Shown in pieces: positions 9,858 to 17,739 of a DNA stretch of 37,128 nucleotides. Under the pieces are notes generated by a model. That model saw nothing but the letters and a program-made list of their open reading frames with translations. It searched no databases and was not told the origin of the DNA. Source of the stretch: Pseudomonadota bacterium (GTDB lineage Bacteria; Pseudomonadota; Gammaproteobacteria; Burkholderiales; Rhodocyclaceae); NCBI GenBank assembly GCA_018261905.1, contig JAGTRU010000042.1:1-37128 (forward strand). The letters run 5' to 3'. The translations under genes and the position numbers were made by a program. Every line of letters starts with the position of its first letter. Position 1 is the first letter of the stretch.

Positions 9858-10130
9858 ATGGCACGTACCGTCAATTGCATCAAACTCGGCCGCGAGGCTG
9901 AAGGTCTGGATTTTCCGCCCTATCCGGGGGCGCTCGGCCAGCGCATTTTTGAAAACGTTTCGAAGGAAGCCTGGCAGCAATGGATCAAGATGCAGACCAT
10001 GCTGATCAACGAAAATCGTCTGAACCTGGTCGATGCACGGCATCGCAAGTACCTGTCGGAACAGGTCGAAAAACATTTCTTCGGCGACGGCGCCGACAGC
10101 ATCCAGGGTTACGTGCCGCCGGCCGCCTGA
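9858..10130 (+). CDS. yggX: Oxidative damage protection protein YggX (probable Fe(2+)-trafficking protein)
   Basis: 90 aa, the normal size for this family. Begins [20 protein letters not shown] and contains [19 protein letters not shown], the [20 protein letters not shown] block and the acidic/aromatic C-terminal region, all diagnostic of YggX. In enterobacteria it protects iron-sulfur proteins from oxidation and is part of the SoxRS response; the same role is inferred here. A ribosome-binding site (ACGGAG) lies 9 nt before the ATG. The gene is followed by a strong intrinsic terminator that closes the rsmE-pap-argA-yggX run. Confidence 0.96.
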   Translation: MARTVNCIKLGREAEGLDFPPYPGALGQRIFENVSKEAWQQWIKMQTMLINENRLNLVDARHRKYLSEQVEKHFFGDGADSIQGYVPPAA

Positions 10131-10158
10131 TCCAGCTCGTTTGGCCGAGCCCGGAAGC

Positions 10159-10187
10159 GAATCCCGCCGCGGCGGGATTCTTTTTTT
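10159..10187 (+). terminator. Intrinsic terminator after yggX
   Basis: A perfect 22-nt palindrome (10159-10180, half-site GAATCCCGCCG) is followed immediately by seven T residues (10181-10187). This is a textbook rho-independent terminator for the plus-strand operon. Confidence 0.93.
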
Positions 10188-10357
10188 CAGGCCGCCTTGT
10201 GCAGCGCGAAGAGCAGTAGGGCGCAGCCCGGGATGGCCAGGACGGCTAGGCGGAAGCCAGTGCGGCGCAAACCGGCCGCCAGTTCTTCGATGAATTGCTC
10301 CATGCCAGTGAAGAGCTCGGGAAAGGCGGCGACGTCGCTGCGGCAGTTCTTGTCCAT
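10187..10357 (-). CDS. Small hypothetical membrane protein (56 aa)
   Basis: An ATG at 10357 preceded by GGAGA opens a 56-codon frame. The N-terminal half is polar and amphipathic (MDKNCRSDVAAFPELF, MEQFIEELAAGLRR); the C-terminal half is a single predicted membrane helix (FRLAVLAIPGCALLLFAL) ending HKAA. The stop codon falls on the last T of the oppositely oriented yggX terminator. No family is recognised. The good ribosome-binding site, the amphipathic-then-TM layout and its position between two oppositely directed transcription units support a real small gene, but it could be chance. Confidence 0.5.
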   Translation of the reverse strand: MDKNCRSDVAAFPELFTGMEQFIEELAAGLRRTGFRLAVLAIPGCALLLFALHKAA

Positions 10358-10448
10358 GCGTATCTCCGGAATTTCATGTGGTGCTGTAACTATCGCCAGC
10401 TAATGTTGCAAACACATGAAGCGGGGAAGTCGGTACGTCGCCGCCGGC

Positions 10449-12026
10449 CTAAACCTTGAAGTGATCGACCAGGCGATTCAGCGAAACCGCCAGTTGTTCC
10501 AGGTGCACCGAAGCTTCCGAACTCTCCTGGCTGGTCGCCCGGTTGTTTTCGGCCATCTGGGCGATCAGTTCGACATTGCGGGCGATCTCGGCGCTCGCTT
10601 CTTTTTGTTCGTGTACCGAGGCGGTGACATCGTCCACGCCGGCGCTGGTCTTCTGCACCGAGTTGCCGGTGTGGGCGAGGACTGTCGCCAGCCCCTTGAC
10701 GAATTCCAGGCTGGCGGCCAGGGAGTGCAGGCCGCCTTCGACCGACTGGTCGACCAGCGCCGACTTGTCGCGCAGTTCGGCCGTGACCCGGGTAATTTCT
10801 CCGGCCGAGCCGGAAGCCCGTTCGGCGAGTTGGCGCACCTCGTCGGCGACCACCGCAAAGCCGCGCCCCTGTTCCCCGGCGCGGGCCGCTTCGATCGCCG
10901 CATTGAGCGCCAGCAGGTTGGTCTGGTCGGCAATTTCGCGAATCTGCTGGGTCATGCCGGTAATCGCATTGGTGCTGCTGACGAATTCCCGGACATGACT
11001 GGCGATGCCATCGACCGCCGCCTGCACGGCGCCAATCTCGCGCTGCAGTTCGGCAATGCTCTGCTCGCCCTGCTGGGCATCTTGCCGGCTGGCATTGGAG
11101 AGCTTGCGCACTTCGCCGCTGGTCTCGGCGATCGAGGCGACACTGACGCTCATTTGTTCGATGGCGGCGGCGGTGGCGGCGGCCGAGTCGGACTGGGCGG
11201 CCGAACTGCTGGCCACCTGCCGGGCGCTGCCGGCGAGTTGCGAGGCGGAGCGGGAGACTTCGCCGGAGGTGCCATGCACGCCCTGGATGATGGTCTGCAT
11301 CTCGCCGACAAAATCATTGACGCTGCCGGCAATCTGGCCCAGTTCGTCGTTGCCGGCGGCGGGCAGGCGGGCTCGCAGATCGCCCCGGCGGAGGTCGGCG
11401 ATTTTTTCCAGGATGCCGCGCAGGCTGTTCTGCAGGCTGCTGGAGAGTAGCAGGACAAGGCTGATATTGGTTACGGCAACGGCGATCAACAGCAGCACGA
11501 TGGTCCAATAGACGCGCCCGGCAATGCGTTGGGCGTCGGCGCGGGCGTCTTCCGCATCGACCAGCCGGTCGCCGACGAATTTTTCGAGGGCCGCCTGGAA
11601 GGGTTTGAACTGGCCGTTGTAGAGCGGCGCCAGTTTGGCGCTGGCCGCCTTGGCATCGCTGGCGGCGAGCTTGATCAGTTGTCGCGAGTCCTGGTCATAT
11701 TGCGTCCACTTGGCAAAAACCTGCTTCAACTCGTCGCGGATGGCCGGCCGTTTGATGACGCCGAGTATTTTCTCGGACAGGCTGGCGATATTTTTTTCGG
11801 CCTCGGCAAAAATGAGCTCGGTTTCCTTGGCGGTCGGCTCGAGCATGATGGTGGAGAGGGCGCTGGCCTTGATCTCGACCAGCAGTAGCGAGTAGCTTTC
11901 CCGGCGTTGGGCGGCGGTTTCCGCTTCGTGCATGGCGTTCAGCCCGCGGATGGTGGCGAACAGTGCGATCCCCAGCCCGATGATGGTGACCCAGGTGAGG
12001 ATTTGTAGTTTGCGACGGATGGTCAT
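10449..12026 (-). CDS. Methyl-accepting chemotaxis protein (membrane receptor, 4-helix-bundle sensor)
   Basis: 525 aa. TM1 ~8-28, a helical periplasmic domain of about 140 residues (4HB_MCP-like), TM2 ~172-195 ([20 protein letters not shown]), a HAMP-like segment ([22 protein letters not shown]), then a long coiled-coil signalling domain. The kinase-control tip carries the conserved [20 protein letters not shown] and [18 protein letters not shown] blocks. It ends ...[10 protein letters not shown], so there is no NWETF-type CheR/CheB tether. GGGAGAAAC precedes the ATG at 12026. Ligand unknown. No cheA/cheW of a classical cluster lies nearby. Confidence 0.93.
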   Translation of the reverse strand: MTIRRKLQILTWVTIIGLGIALFATIRGLNAMHEAETAAQRRESYSLLLVEIKASALSTIMLEPTAKETELIFAEAEKNIASLSEKILGVIKRPAIRDELKQVFAKWTQYDQDSRQLIKLAASDAKAASAKLAPLYNGQFKPFQAALEKFVGDRLVDAEDARADAQRIAGRVYWTIVLLLIAVAVTNISLVLLLSSSLQNSLRGILEKIADLRRGDLRARLPAAGNDELGQIAGSVNDFVGEMQTIIQGVHGTSGEVSRSASQLAGSARQVASSSAAQSDSAAATAAAIEQMSVSVASIAETSGEVRKLSNASRQDAQQGEQSIAELQREIGAVQAAVDGIASHVREFVSSTNAITGMTQQIREIADQTNLLALNAAIEAARAGEQGRGFAVVADEVRQLAERASGSAGEITRVTAELRDKSALVDQSVEGGLHSLAASLEFVKGLATVLAHTGNSVQKTSAGVDDVTASVHEQKEASAEIARNVELIAQMAENNRATSQESSEASVHLEQLAVSLNRLVDHFKV

Positions 12027-12213
12027 GAGAGTTTCTCCCGACGGAATTTATGCCATCGATTCTACTCACATTTGCCCCCGGCGGATAAGCCAAAAGCATG
12101 GGCTGGTGGGCTTTTCCACTGCCAGGGGTGAAGCCGTGAACGAGCCGCCGGGCGGTGGCCCGTGGGCCGACCCGGTCGCTGTTGCTAAAGCTGGCCGGCT
12201 GCTCGCCAGCCGC

Positions 12214-12447
12214 CTAGACGCAACGTTCCGGGCGCAGCAGACTGAGGCGTTCGGCGGCATGGCGGGCCGCTTCGCGGTTGATCTCGGTCTGCTGGCGGCC
12301 GAAGGCATCGCGCGTCCGGCTTTCGCTGGCGGCGGCCTCGATGCTGCGGATGCAGCGCCAGCGGTCGCCAAGCTTGGTCGGGAAAAGGCGCATCTGATCT
12401 TTCGGGTGGTGCACCCGGCAGCAGTAGCAGAACAGCATTTCCGTCAT
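12214..12447 (-). CDS. Small Cys/His-rich hypothetical protein
   Basis: 77 aa, starting MTEMLFCYCCRVHHPKDQM. The clustered Cys-x-Cys-Cys and His-His near the N-terminus plus RWRC around residue 32 suggest a small metal-binding (zinc-ribbon-like) fold; the remainder (residues 35-77) is a charged, Glu/Arg-rich helix. The frame has no competing longer ORF and composition typical of a coding gene. No function is assignable; similar small proteins in betaproteobacteria are annotated only as hypothetical. Confidence 0.6.
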   Translation of the reverse strand: MTEMLFCYCCRVHHPKDQMRLFPTKLGDRWRCIRSIEAAASESRTRDAFGRQQTEINREAARHAAERLSLLRPERCV

Positions 12448-12493
12448 CGCAACCTCATCGCGCAGTAAATCATGGCGTCAATCATCATAGGCC

Positions 12494-12573
12494 CATATTG
12501 CACGGCCATGACAAGAAATATCGGTCGCCCGCGGCGCTGGCCGATTGGTTTTCTGTCATCGGACTGCAATATG
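12494..12573. repeat. 80-nt imperfect palindrome in the leader of the EAL-CBS-GGDEF gene
   Basis: Outer arms CATATTGCA (12494-12502) and TGCAATATG (12565-12573) pair perfectly; ATGACA (12508-12513) pairs with TGTCAT (12554-12559); inside the loop ATCGGTC pairs with GGCCGAT (one G-U). The element could form a long hairpin in RNA of either strand, ending 33 nt before the gene. It lacks a U-tract, so it is not an ordinary terminator. It may be a small palindromic mobile repeat or a cis-regulatory leader. Confidence 0.55.
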
Positions 12574-12606
12574 CGCTTCCTAAACTGATCATCCTGTTCA
12601 CGTGAG

Positions 12607-14442
12607 ATGAAACTGATGATAGTGCTGATGGATGATGAAGCCGCCGAATTGCGCCGGATCATGGCCGAGGGGCTGCTTTATCCGGTTTTTCAGCCGATCA
12701 TCGATTTCCGGGCACGCGCCATCCTCGGTTACGAATCGCTGATACGTGGTCCACAAGGCAGTGCGCTGCACCGTCCCGATCAATTGTTCGCCGCCGCCAA
12801 GCGGGCCGGCCTGGCGCTCGAACTCGAGCATGTCTGCCGCGAGGCCAGCCTGCGCGCTTTCGCCGGCCTGCGTTTGGCCGGGCGGCTGTTTCTCAACGTG
12901 ACGCCGGGCTGTCTGCTCAACGAAAAATTGATGAACGGCCATACCCGGGCCTTGCTGGCCGAACTCGGCATCCCGCCCAACCGTATCGTCATCGAACTGA
13001 CCGAAAACCAGCAGATCACCGACATGCCCGGCATCCTGGACGCCTTGGTGCACTATCGCGGGCGCGGCTTCCAGATCGCCATCGACGATCTCGGCGAAGG
13101 CTTCGCCAACCTGCGCATGTGGTCCGAACTGCGTCCCGAGTTCGTCAAGATCGACAAGCATTTCGTGCTCGGCATCGCCGACGACCGGATCAAATACCAT
13201 TTCGTCCGCGCCATGCAGGATCTGGCCGAAATCTGCAATGCTTCGCTGGTCGCCGAGGGCATCGAACGGGCCGAGGATTTCAACTGTATTCGCGATATGG
13301 GCATCGCCTGCGGCCAGGGCTATTTCATCGCCCGCCCGGAAATCGATCCGGTCCGTCAGTTGCCGGCCGGCGTGGTCACGGCGCTCGGCCAGGAACGCCT
13401 CTCCCTGTCGCCGATGGCCGGCGGTCTGGGCAAGATGCCGACGGCCCGGACGCTGTTGCGGGCGATCGAGCCGCTGCCGCTCGATGCCAACAACGCCCGG
13501 GCAATTGCCCGTTTCGAAGCCGACCCCAATCTCGATGTCCTGCCGGTCGTGCAAGATGGGCAGCCGCTCGGCCTGATCAACCGGCACAGCATGATCGACC
13601 GCTTTGCCCGGCCCTTCCACAAGGAACTCTACGGCCGCAAGAACTGCGACATGTTCATGGATCATGCGCCGCTCGTCGTCGATCAGCATGCCACTATCCA
13701 GGAACTGGCGCTGATGCTGGCGCTGGCCCCGAAACATTATCTGTTCGACGGCTTTATCGTCACCGGCGACGGCAAGTATCTCGGGGTGGGCAGCAGCCAC
13801 GACCTGATGGCGACGATTACCGAAATGCAGATCAGCGCCGCCCGCTATGCCAATCCGCTCACCCAGTTGCCGGGCAACGTCCCGATCAACGAGCACATCG
13901 ACCGCATGCTGGCGGCCGGTAGCGGTTTCGTCGCGGCCTATGTCGATATCGACAATTTCAAGCCCTACAACGATACCTTCGGTTACCGGCGCGGCGACGA
14001 CGTCATCCAGTCGCTCGGTCGCCTGGTCTGCGAAGCGGCCGATGAGCGCCAGGATTTCGTCGGCCATATCGGCGGCGACGACTTTTTCGTGGTCTTCCAG
14101 AGCGCCGACTGGGAGTTGCGCTGCTGGCAACTGGTGCGCAGTTTCGCCGAGGCCGTCGATGGCCTGCTTAGCCAGGAGGAAAGGGCGCACGGCGGCTACA
14201 TGGCGGAGAACCGGCGCGGCGAATTTGCCTTTCACCCCTTGCCGACCCTTTCCATCGGCGCCGTGCGCGTCGCCGCCGGCGACTACGAGTCGCACCGGGA
14301 GGTGGCGGCGGCTGCCTCGGCGGCCAAGAAGCAGGCCAAGAAAAAGGCGAAAAGCCAGGACAGCGAGACGGTACTGGGCGGCAGTATTTTTATCGAGCGG
14401 CGCCGTTCCGCCAGCGGCGAACCGTCGCGCCAACTGAACTGA
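12607..14442 (+). CDS. EAL-CBS pair-GGDEF c-di-GMP signalling protein with altered motifs
   Basis: 611 aa, cytoplasmic. EAL domain ~20-250: the signature is GYESLIRG (ESL, catalytic Glu43 retained), ELTEN (130-134), IDDLGEGFANL instead of the usual [21 protein letters not shown] and GQGYFIARP. Two CBS-like repeats span ~285-405 (LPVVQDGQPLGLINRHSM ... VTGDGKYLGVGSSHDLM). The GGDEF domain (~410-560) has GGDDF at 489-493 and keeps DIDNFKPYNDTFGY. The first EAL residues needed for metal binding are present, so weak phosphodiesterase activity is possible; cyclase activity is doubtful. The C-terminus is Lys-rich. The CBS module is homologous to that of the hybrid kinase 3 kb downstream. Start at 12607 has only a weak ribosome-binding site. 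Confidence 0.92.
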   Translation: MKLMIVLMDDEAAELRRIMAEGLLYPVFQPIIDFRARAILGYESLIRGPQGSALHRPDQLFAAAKRAGLALELEHVCREASLRAFAGLRLAGRLFLNVTPGCLLNEKLMNGHTRALLAELGIPPNRIVIELTENQQITDMPGILDALVHYRGRGFQIAIDDLGEGFANLRMWSELRPEFVKIDKHFVLGIADDRIKYHFVRAMQDLAEICNASLVAEGIERAEDFNCIRDMGIACGQGYFIARPEIDPVRQLPAGVVTALGQERLSLSPMAGGLGKMPTARTLLRAIEPLPLDANNARAIARFEADPNLDVLPVVQDGQPLGLINRHSMIDRFARPFHKELYGRKNCDMFMDHAPLVVDQHATIQELALMLALAPKHYLFDGFIVTGDGKYLGVGSSHDLMATITEMQISAARYANPLTQLPGNVPINEHIDRMLAAGSGFVAAYVDIDNFKPYNDTFGYRRGDDVIQSLGRLVCEAADERQDFVGHIGGDDFFVVFQSADWELRCWQLVRSFAEAVDGLLSQEERAHGGYMAENRRGEFAFHPLPTLSIGAVRVAAGDYESHREVAAAASAAKKQAKKKAKSQDSETVLGGSIFIERRRSASGEPSRQLN

Positions 14443-14453
14443 GGGCCCCGGCG

Positions 14454-15479
14454 TCAGTAAAAGAGCTTGGCCAGGTCGAGCGTCGATTGCCGGCCGACCG
14501 CCGCGCCGCGCTCGGCCAGCCAGGCCCGCGCATGTTCCCGGCCATCGTCGCGGAGGGCTTCGAAGAACGCCAGATCAACGGTCAGCTTGCTTTCCGCCGG
14601 CAGGGCGCCGAGCAGGGCGTCGGCGCTGATCGCGTGAAAACGCAGGCGGCTGATGCGTTGTTCGAAACGGTTGAGCGGCAGCCACTTGGGTAGCCAGGAG
14701 TCGCCGACCTGTTCGCGGAGGTGGGCATACATCCGCATTTCGCGCAGGAAGGTCGAATTGAAGGCCAGTTCGCGCAGACGCAGGCGAATATCCTGCGCCG
14801 ATTCCGGCGTCTCGCTGTAACGCAGCGGGGTGAGCAGGATGAGCAGGATGTCGGACGAGCGACATTCGTAAAAGAGTGGGAAAACCGCCGGATTGGCGCT
14901 ATAGCCGCCATCCCAGTAAGGTTCGCCGTCGATGACCACGGTCCGGTGGATGGTCGGCAGACAGGCCGAGGCGAGCAAGGCGTCCACCGACATTTCGTGA
15001 TTCTTGAAAATGCGCAACTTGCCGGAGTTGGCATGGGTCGCGGCGATGAACAGTTTGACCGGGCACTGCCGGCGCAGGCGCGCGAAGTCGATCTGCCGGC
15101 TGATGATGTCGCGTAGCGGGTTGAGGTCAAGCGGGTTGAGCTGTTCCGGCGACAGGTGTTCAGTCCATTGCAACATCATCTTCAGGGCCGGCGAGAGGGG
15201 CGCGGCGGTAGTGCCTTGATCGAAGGGCGAGCTCTTCGCCACGGCTGTCCAGAAATCGGCCAGTGCCGCCCGGGCGCCGTCGCGGCCGCCGGCCATCAGG
15301 CCCTGGGCCAGGCAGGCGGCATTCATCGCCCCGGCGCTGGTGCCGCTGACACCCTCGAAGGCGAAACGGCCGTCTTCGAGCAGGGCGTCGAGGACACCCC
15401 AGGTAAAGGCGCCATGGGCGCCGCCGCCCTGCAGGGCGAGGTTGAGCGTGGCAAGGTTGGATGAGCGGGTATTCAGCAT
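14454..15479 (-). CDS. Patatin-like phospholipase / alpha-beta hydrolase-type esterase
   Basis: 341 aa. Patatin family signature elements are intact: oxyanion loop GGGAHGAFTWGVLDAL (~19-34), nucleophile motif GVSGTSAGAMNA with the catalytic Ser in GTSAG, and the catalytic Asp in YWDGGYSANPAV. Such proteins hydrolyse acyl-ester lipids; several in bacteria act on membrane phospholipids or in PHB metabolism. No signal peptide is seen, so it is probably cytoplasmic or membrane-peripheral. A TGGAAG site precedes the ATG at 15479. It converges with the EAL-CBS-GGDEF gene with 11 bp between stop codons. Confidence 0.93.
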   Translation of the reverse strand: MLNTRSSNLATLNLALQGGGAHGAFTWGVLDALLEDGRFAFEGVSGTSAGAMNAACLAQGLMAGGRDGARAALADFWTAVAKSSPFDQGTTAAPLSPALKMMLQWTEHLSPEQLNPLDLNPLRDIISRQIDFARLRRQCPVKLFIAATHANSGKLRIFKNHEMSVDALLASACLPTIHRTVVIDGEPYWDGGYSANPAVFPLFYECRSSDILLILLTPLRYSETPESAQDIRLRLRELAFNSTFLREMRMYAHLREQVGDSWLPKWLPLNRFEQRISRLRFHAISADALLGALPAESKLTVDLAFFEALRDDGREHARAWLAERGAAVGRQSTLDLAKLFY

Positions 15480-15878
15480 GGTCGATAACTTCCAGTCTAG
15501 GCGGCGAATATGACAATACGTCGAGTTGAAGACGACGGGAGGATCTGGTAGCGGGCGATGTCCGGCCTACTGTAGCCGCTCCGCAGGCAATCTGTTAAGG
15601 ACTAATTTGTCTGCCGCGGCGCCGGGCCGTTGGCCCGGTCATTGAATAGCCAGGGCTGGCGGACGGCATGCCGGCTTTGGTCGCCCGAGCCATCTGCTAA
15701 ACAACAAAAAGGCCGACGGCGTAGGTTCGGCGGGGAGTAGCGAGGGAAGCCGAGGCGGACAGCGATTTTCCGGAGGATGAAGCCGCTCCGCGTGCTCTAT
15801 GTCGCTTGGGCATGACATCCCGCTTGCACCCAACTCGGTCGGTTTTTGTCGATTCGCCGGGGCGTACTGCCGACCGTC
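15480..15878. other. 399-bp gap between the phospholipase and parA; no convincing gene
   Basis: Both flanking genes are on the minus strand. The gap contains a perfect 7-bp hairpin (CCGGGCC at 15622-15628, GGCCCGG at 15632-15638, 3-nt loop) without a T-run. Short minus-strand frames exist (for example 15639-15833) but overlap each other in different frames, are Pro/Ser/Arg-rich and have no ribosome-binding site. It may hold the phospholipase promoter, an RNA, or a dispersed repeat; nothing firmer can be stated. Confidence 0.4.
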
Positions 15879-16505
15879 TCAGCGGCGGGATACCAGCCAG
15901 TCGAGCAGGGGTTGCCACTGCTCGCCATCGGCCCCGGGGGCGGCGTGCGAGTCGAACAGGGTGAGGCCGGTGTCGATGGCGATGACATAGCGCTGAGCAT
16001 GGCGTATGCAGGTGAGCAATGGCAGATCGAACTGCTGCAGAAACTCGACGAGCTGCTTTGATGCCTGGGTGCGGCCATCGACCCGCATGCCGATGATCGC
16101 AATGCCGACGCGCTCCTTGCGCACGGCCTTGGTTTCAGCCAGTTCGGCAAAAAATTCCTGGCTCGCCAGCATGTCGAAGCGGGAGGGCGAGACGGGAACG
16201 ACGACGCGATCGACTTCCCGCAACAGCGCTTTCAGCGGCTTGCCATGCAGCCCGGCCGGCGTGTCGAGGATGGCGACATTGCAATCGCCCGGTGGCGGAG
16301 CAAAAGCCTCGTCGGCGGTCTGCCAATGGCGGATCGTCGTGGCCGAATTTGGACGCCCATCCAGCCACCGCCGGCTGGATTGCTGACGATCCAGGTCGCC
16401 CAGGTAAACCACCTCGTCGCTCCGCGCAAACCACGTCGCGAGATGAACGGCGACGGTCGATTTGCCGCAGCCCCCTTTGGGATTTGCCACCATGATCTTG
16501 CGCAT
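15879..16505 (-). CDS. Orphan ParA/MinD-family ATPase
   Basis: 208 aa. Deviant Walker A KGGCGKST at 10-17 with the signature Lys10, followed by VAVHLATWFA, the switch region (YLGDLDRQQSSRRW), and Walker B VAILDTPAGL. The protein lacks the N-terminal HTH of P1-type ParA, so it belongs with the small ParA/McdA/ParC-type ATPases that position plasmids, chemoreceptor arrays or microcompartments on the nucleoid. No parB gene is adjacent; instead a divergent ribbon-helix-helix protein lies 79 bp away, a layout used by ParA-RHH partition pairs. Ribosome-binding site before 16505 is weak; Met5 is an alternative start. Confidence 0.92.
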   Translation of the reverse strand: MRKIMVANPKGGCGKSTVAVHLATWFARSDEVVYLGDLDRQQSSRRWLDGRPNSATTIRHWQTADEAFAPPPGDCNVAILDTPAGLHGKPLKALLREVDRVVVPVSPSRFDMLASQEFFAELAETKAVRKERVGIAIIGMRVDGRTQASKQLVEFLQQFDLPLLTCIRHAQRYVIAIDTGLTLFDSHAAPGADGEQWQPLLDWLVSRR

Positions 16506-16539
16506 AGTCTTTGTCTTTGTCGGAGTATCCGTATAAAGT

Positions 16540-16566
16540 GTTTATATAGTTTACATCGTTTATCAC
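16540..16566. promoter_or_regulatory. Three tandem 9-bp repeats between parA and the RHH gene (candidate operator/centromere)
   Basis: GTTTATATA (16540-16548), GTTTACATC (16549-16557) and GTTTATCAC (16558-16566) are head-to-tail with no spacer, consensus GTTTAyAyN. A degenerate fourth unit (GTATAAAGT) may precede them. They sit in the only AT-rich stretch of the divergent intergenic region, 18 bp before the RHH start codon. Phased short repeats of this kind are typical binding sites for ribbon-helix-helix repressors and partition adaptors. Confidence 0.6.
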
Positions 16567-16584
16567 TCTCGGAAAGGAAATATC

Positions 16585-17127
16585 ATGAGCAAAAAACCAA
16601 CTGCGCCTGCCCAGATGGCCGCCTCCACCCCCGTCGAAGCCCCCGCTGTCGAGGCGAAAACGCCGCTGCCGACGCCCGCCCCGGTCGAAACAACGCCGCC
16701 CGCCGCGGCCAAGAAGCCGGTCGCCAAGCCCGCCGTCAAACCGGTTGCGGCCAAGGCTGCACCGGCCAAGGCGGTAGCGGGTAAAGATACGCCAGTGACC
16801 GTCAAGGTCAAAGCCGCCGTTACTCCGGCGCCGAAAGAACCGGCCACGCCAAAGGTCGCCAAGCCGGCCAAAGTGGTCAAGGAAAGCAAGGCAAAGAAGG
16901 TGGCGCCGAAAAAGGCCAAGCTGGTGCGCGACAGCTTTACCTTTCCGGCCAACGATTACGCCCTGATCGGCGATCTGAAGCAGCGCGCCTTGAGCGCCGG
17001 TCGCGATGTCAAGAAAAGCGAATTGCTGCGGGCCGGGTTGACGGCGCTGGCGGCGCTGTCGGAAAACGATCTGCTGAAAGCGCTGGATACGGTCGAACGG
17101 ATCAAGACCGGTCGGCCGGCCAAGTAA
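16585..17127 (+). CDS. Lys/Ala/Pro-rich protein with C-terminal ribbon-helix-helix-like domain (candidate ParA partner)
   Basis: 180 aa. Residues 1-~110 are disordered and histone-H1-like, rich in Ala, Pro, Lys and Val (PAAAKKPVAKPAV). Residues ~112-160 fit a ribbon-helix-helix: a short beta strand (VRDSFTFPANDY), helix A (ALIGDLKQRALSAGR), a turn, and helix B (KKSELLRAGLTALAAL). RHH proteins bind DNA as dimers through the strand. The basic tail could bind DNA or polyphosphate nonspecifically. GGAAAGGAA precedes the ATG. Divergent from a ParA ATPase across tandem repeats, which suggests autoregulation and a partition or positioning role. Function is inferred from layout and fold pattern only. 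Confidence 0.75.
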   Translation: MSKKPTAPAQMAASTPVEAPAVEAKTPLPTPAPVETTPPAAAKKPVAKPAVKPVAAKAAPAKAVAGKDTPVTVKVKAAVTPAPKEPATPKVAKPAKVVKESKAKKVAPKKAKLVRDSFTFPANDYALIGDLKQRALSAGRDVKKSELLRAGLTALAALSENDLLKALDTVERIKTGRPAK

Positions 17128-17202
17128 TGCCCCGGGGCGGGCCGAGCTTTCCGGTGCAAAATTCCAGCCGGTCCGGCCTGGGCAGGTCTTGAGCAGACCG
17201 GG

Positions 17203-17230
17203 AAAAGCCCCGTCACCGGGGCGACTTTTC
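17203..17230 (+). terminator. Intrinsic terminator after the RHH gene
   Basis: Stem GCCCCG (17207-17212) and CGGGGC (17217-17222) with a TCAC loop, flanked by AAAA on the left and TTTT (17226-17229) on the right. The A/T flanks would allow termination in both directions. Confidence 0.7.
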
Positions 17231-17295
17231 CTTGTCACAAGACGAACAAGACAGCATGTTATACGGTAGATGTTCCCTAACCTTGGACGTCAAAC

Positions 17296-17670
17296 ATGGT
17301 CTTTTTCGATCTTTTTTCGCAGAATCCGGATATCGTCTTGATCAAAGCCGGGACGTCGCTATTCGCCGAGGGTGATGCCGGGCAGCGTATGTTCGTGCTG
17401 ATCGCCGGCCGTGCCGACGTCGTGGTCGCCGGGCGAATCCTCGAGAGGCTGGCCCACGGCAGCATCGTCGGTGAGATGGATTTGCTTGCCCCGGGCCGCC
17501 GCTCGGCCAGCGTCATCGCCCAGACCGATTGCCAATTCGTCGCCATCGATGAGCAGCGTTTCCAGTATCTGGTCCAACAAACGCCGTATTTCGCCATCCA
17601 GGTTTTGCGGGTGTTGGCCGAGCGCCTGCGGGCGACCGACAAACTGCTCATGCCCATGGCGAGCGCCTGA
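17296..17670 (+). CDS. Stand-alone cyclic-nucleotide-binding (Crp-like) domain protein
   Basis: 124 aa consisting of one cNMP-binding beta-barrel: LIKAGTSLFAEGDAGQRMFVLIAGRADV, then the phosphate-binding-cassette region HGSIVGEMDLLAPGRRSASV, and the C-terminal helix (FAIQVLRVLAERLRATDKLL). There is no helix-turn-helix, so it is not a transcription factor by itself. Family members without DNA-binding domains act as regulatory subunits. The cassette has GEMDLL and RRSAS where Crp has GELGLF and RSA, so cNMP or another ligand may bind. It lies 69 nt upstream of a hybrid kinase on the same strand and may serve the same pathway. Confidence 0.88.
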   Translation: MVFFDLFSQNPDIVLIKAGTSLFAEGDAGQRMFVLIAGRADVVVAGRILERLAHGSIVGEMDLLAPGRRSASVIAQTDCQFVAIDEQRFQYLVQQTPYFAIQVLRVLAERLRATDKLLMPMASA

Positions 17671-17739
17671 AGCGACCTTGTCAAATCGGTGTCACCCGGA
17701 CTGGCTAAAGTCCTCAGCGACGGAATTCGGAAGGCGATC

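Noticed and set aside
12598..14433. 611-codon minus-strand ORF opposite the EAL-CBS-GGDEF gene
   Set aside because: Same-length antisense shadow in GC-rich DNA; no domain pattern, whereas the plus strand shows EAL, CBS and GGDEF blocks.
15639..15918. Short minus-strand frames in the phospholipase-parA gap
   Set aside because: Mutually overlapping in different frames, Pro/Ser/Arg-biased, without ribosome-binding sites; may be a repeat but not a supported gene.
17689..17739. GTG start giving a 593-residue hybrid kinase
   Set aside because: No ribosome-binding site; the ATG at 17740 has GGAAGG at the right distance.
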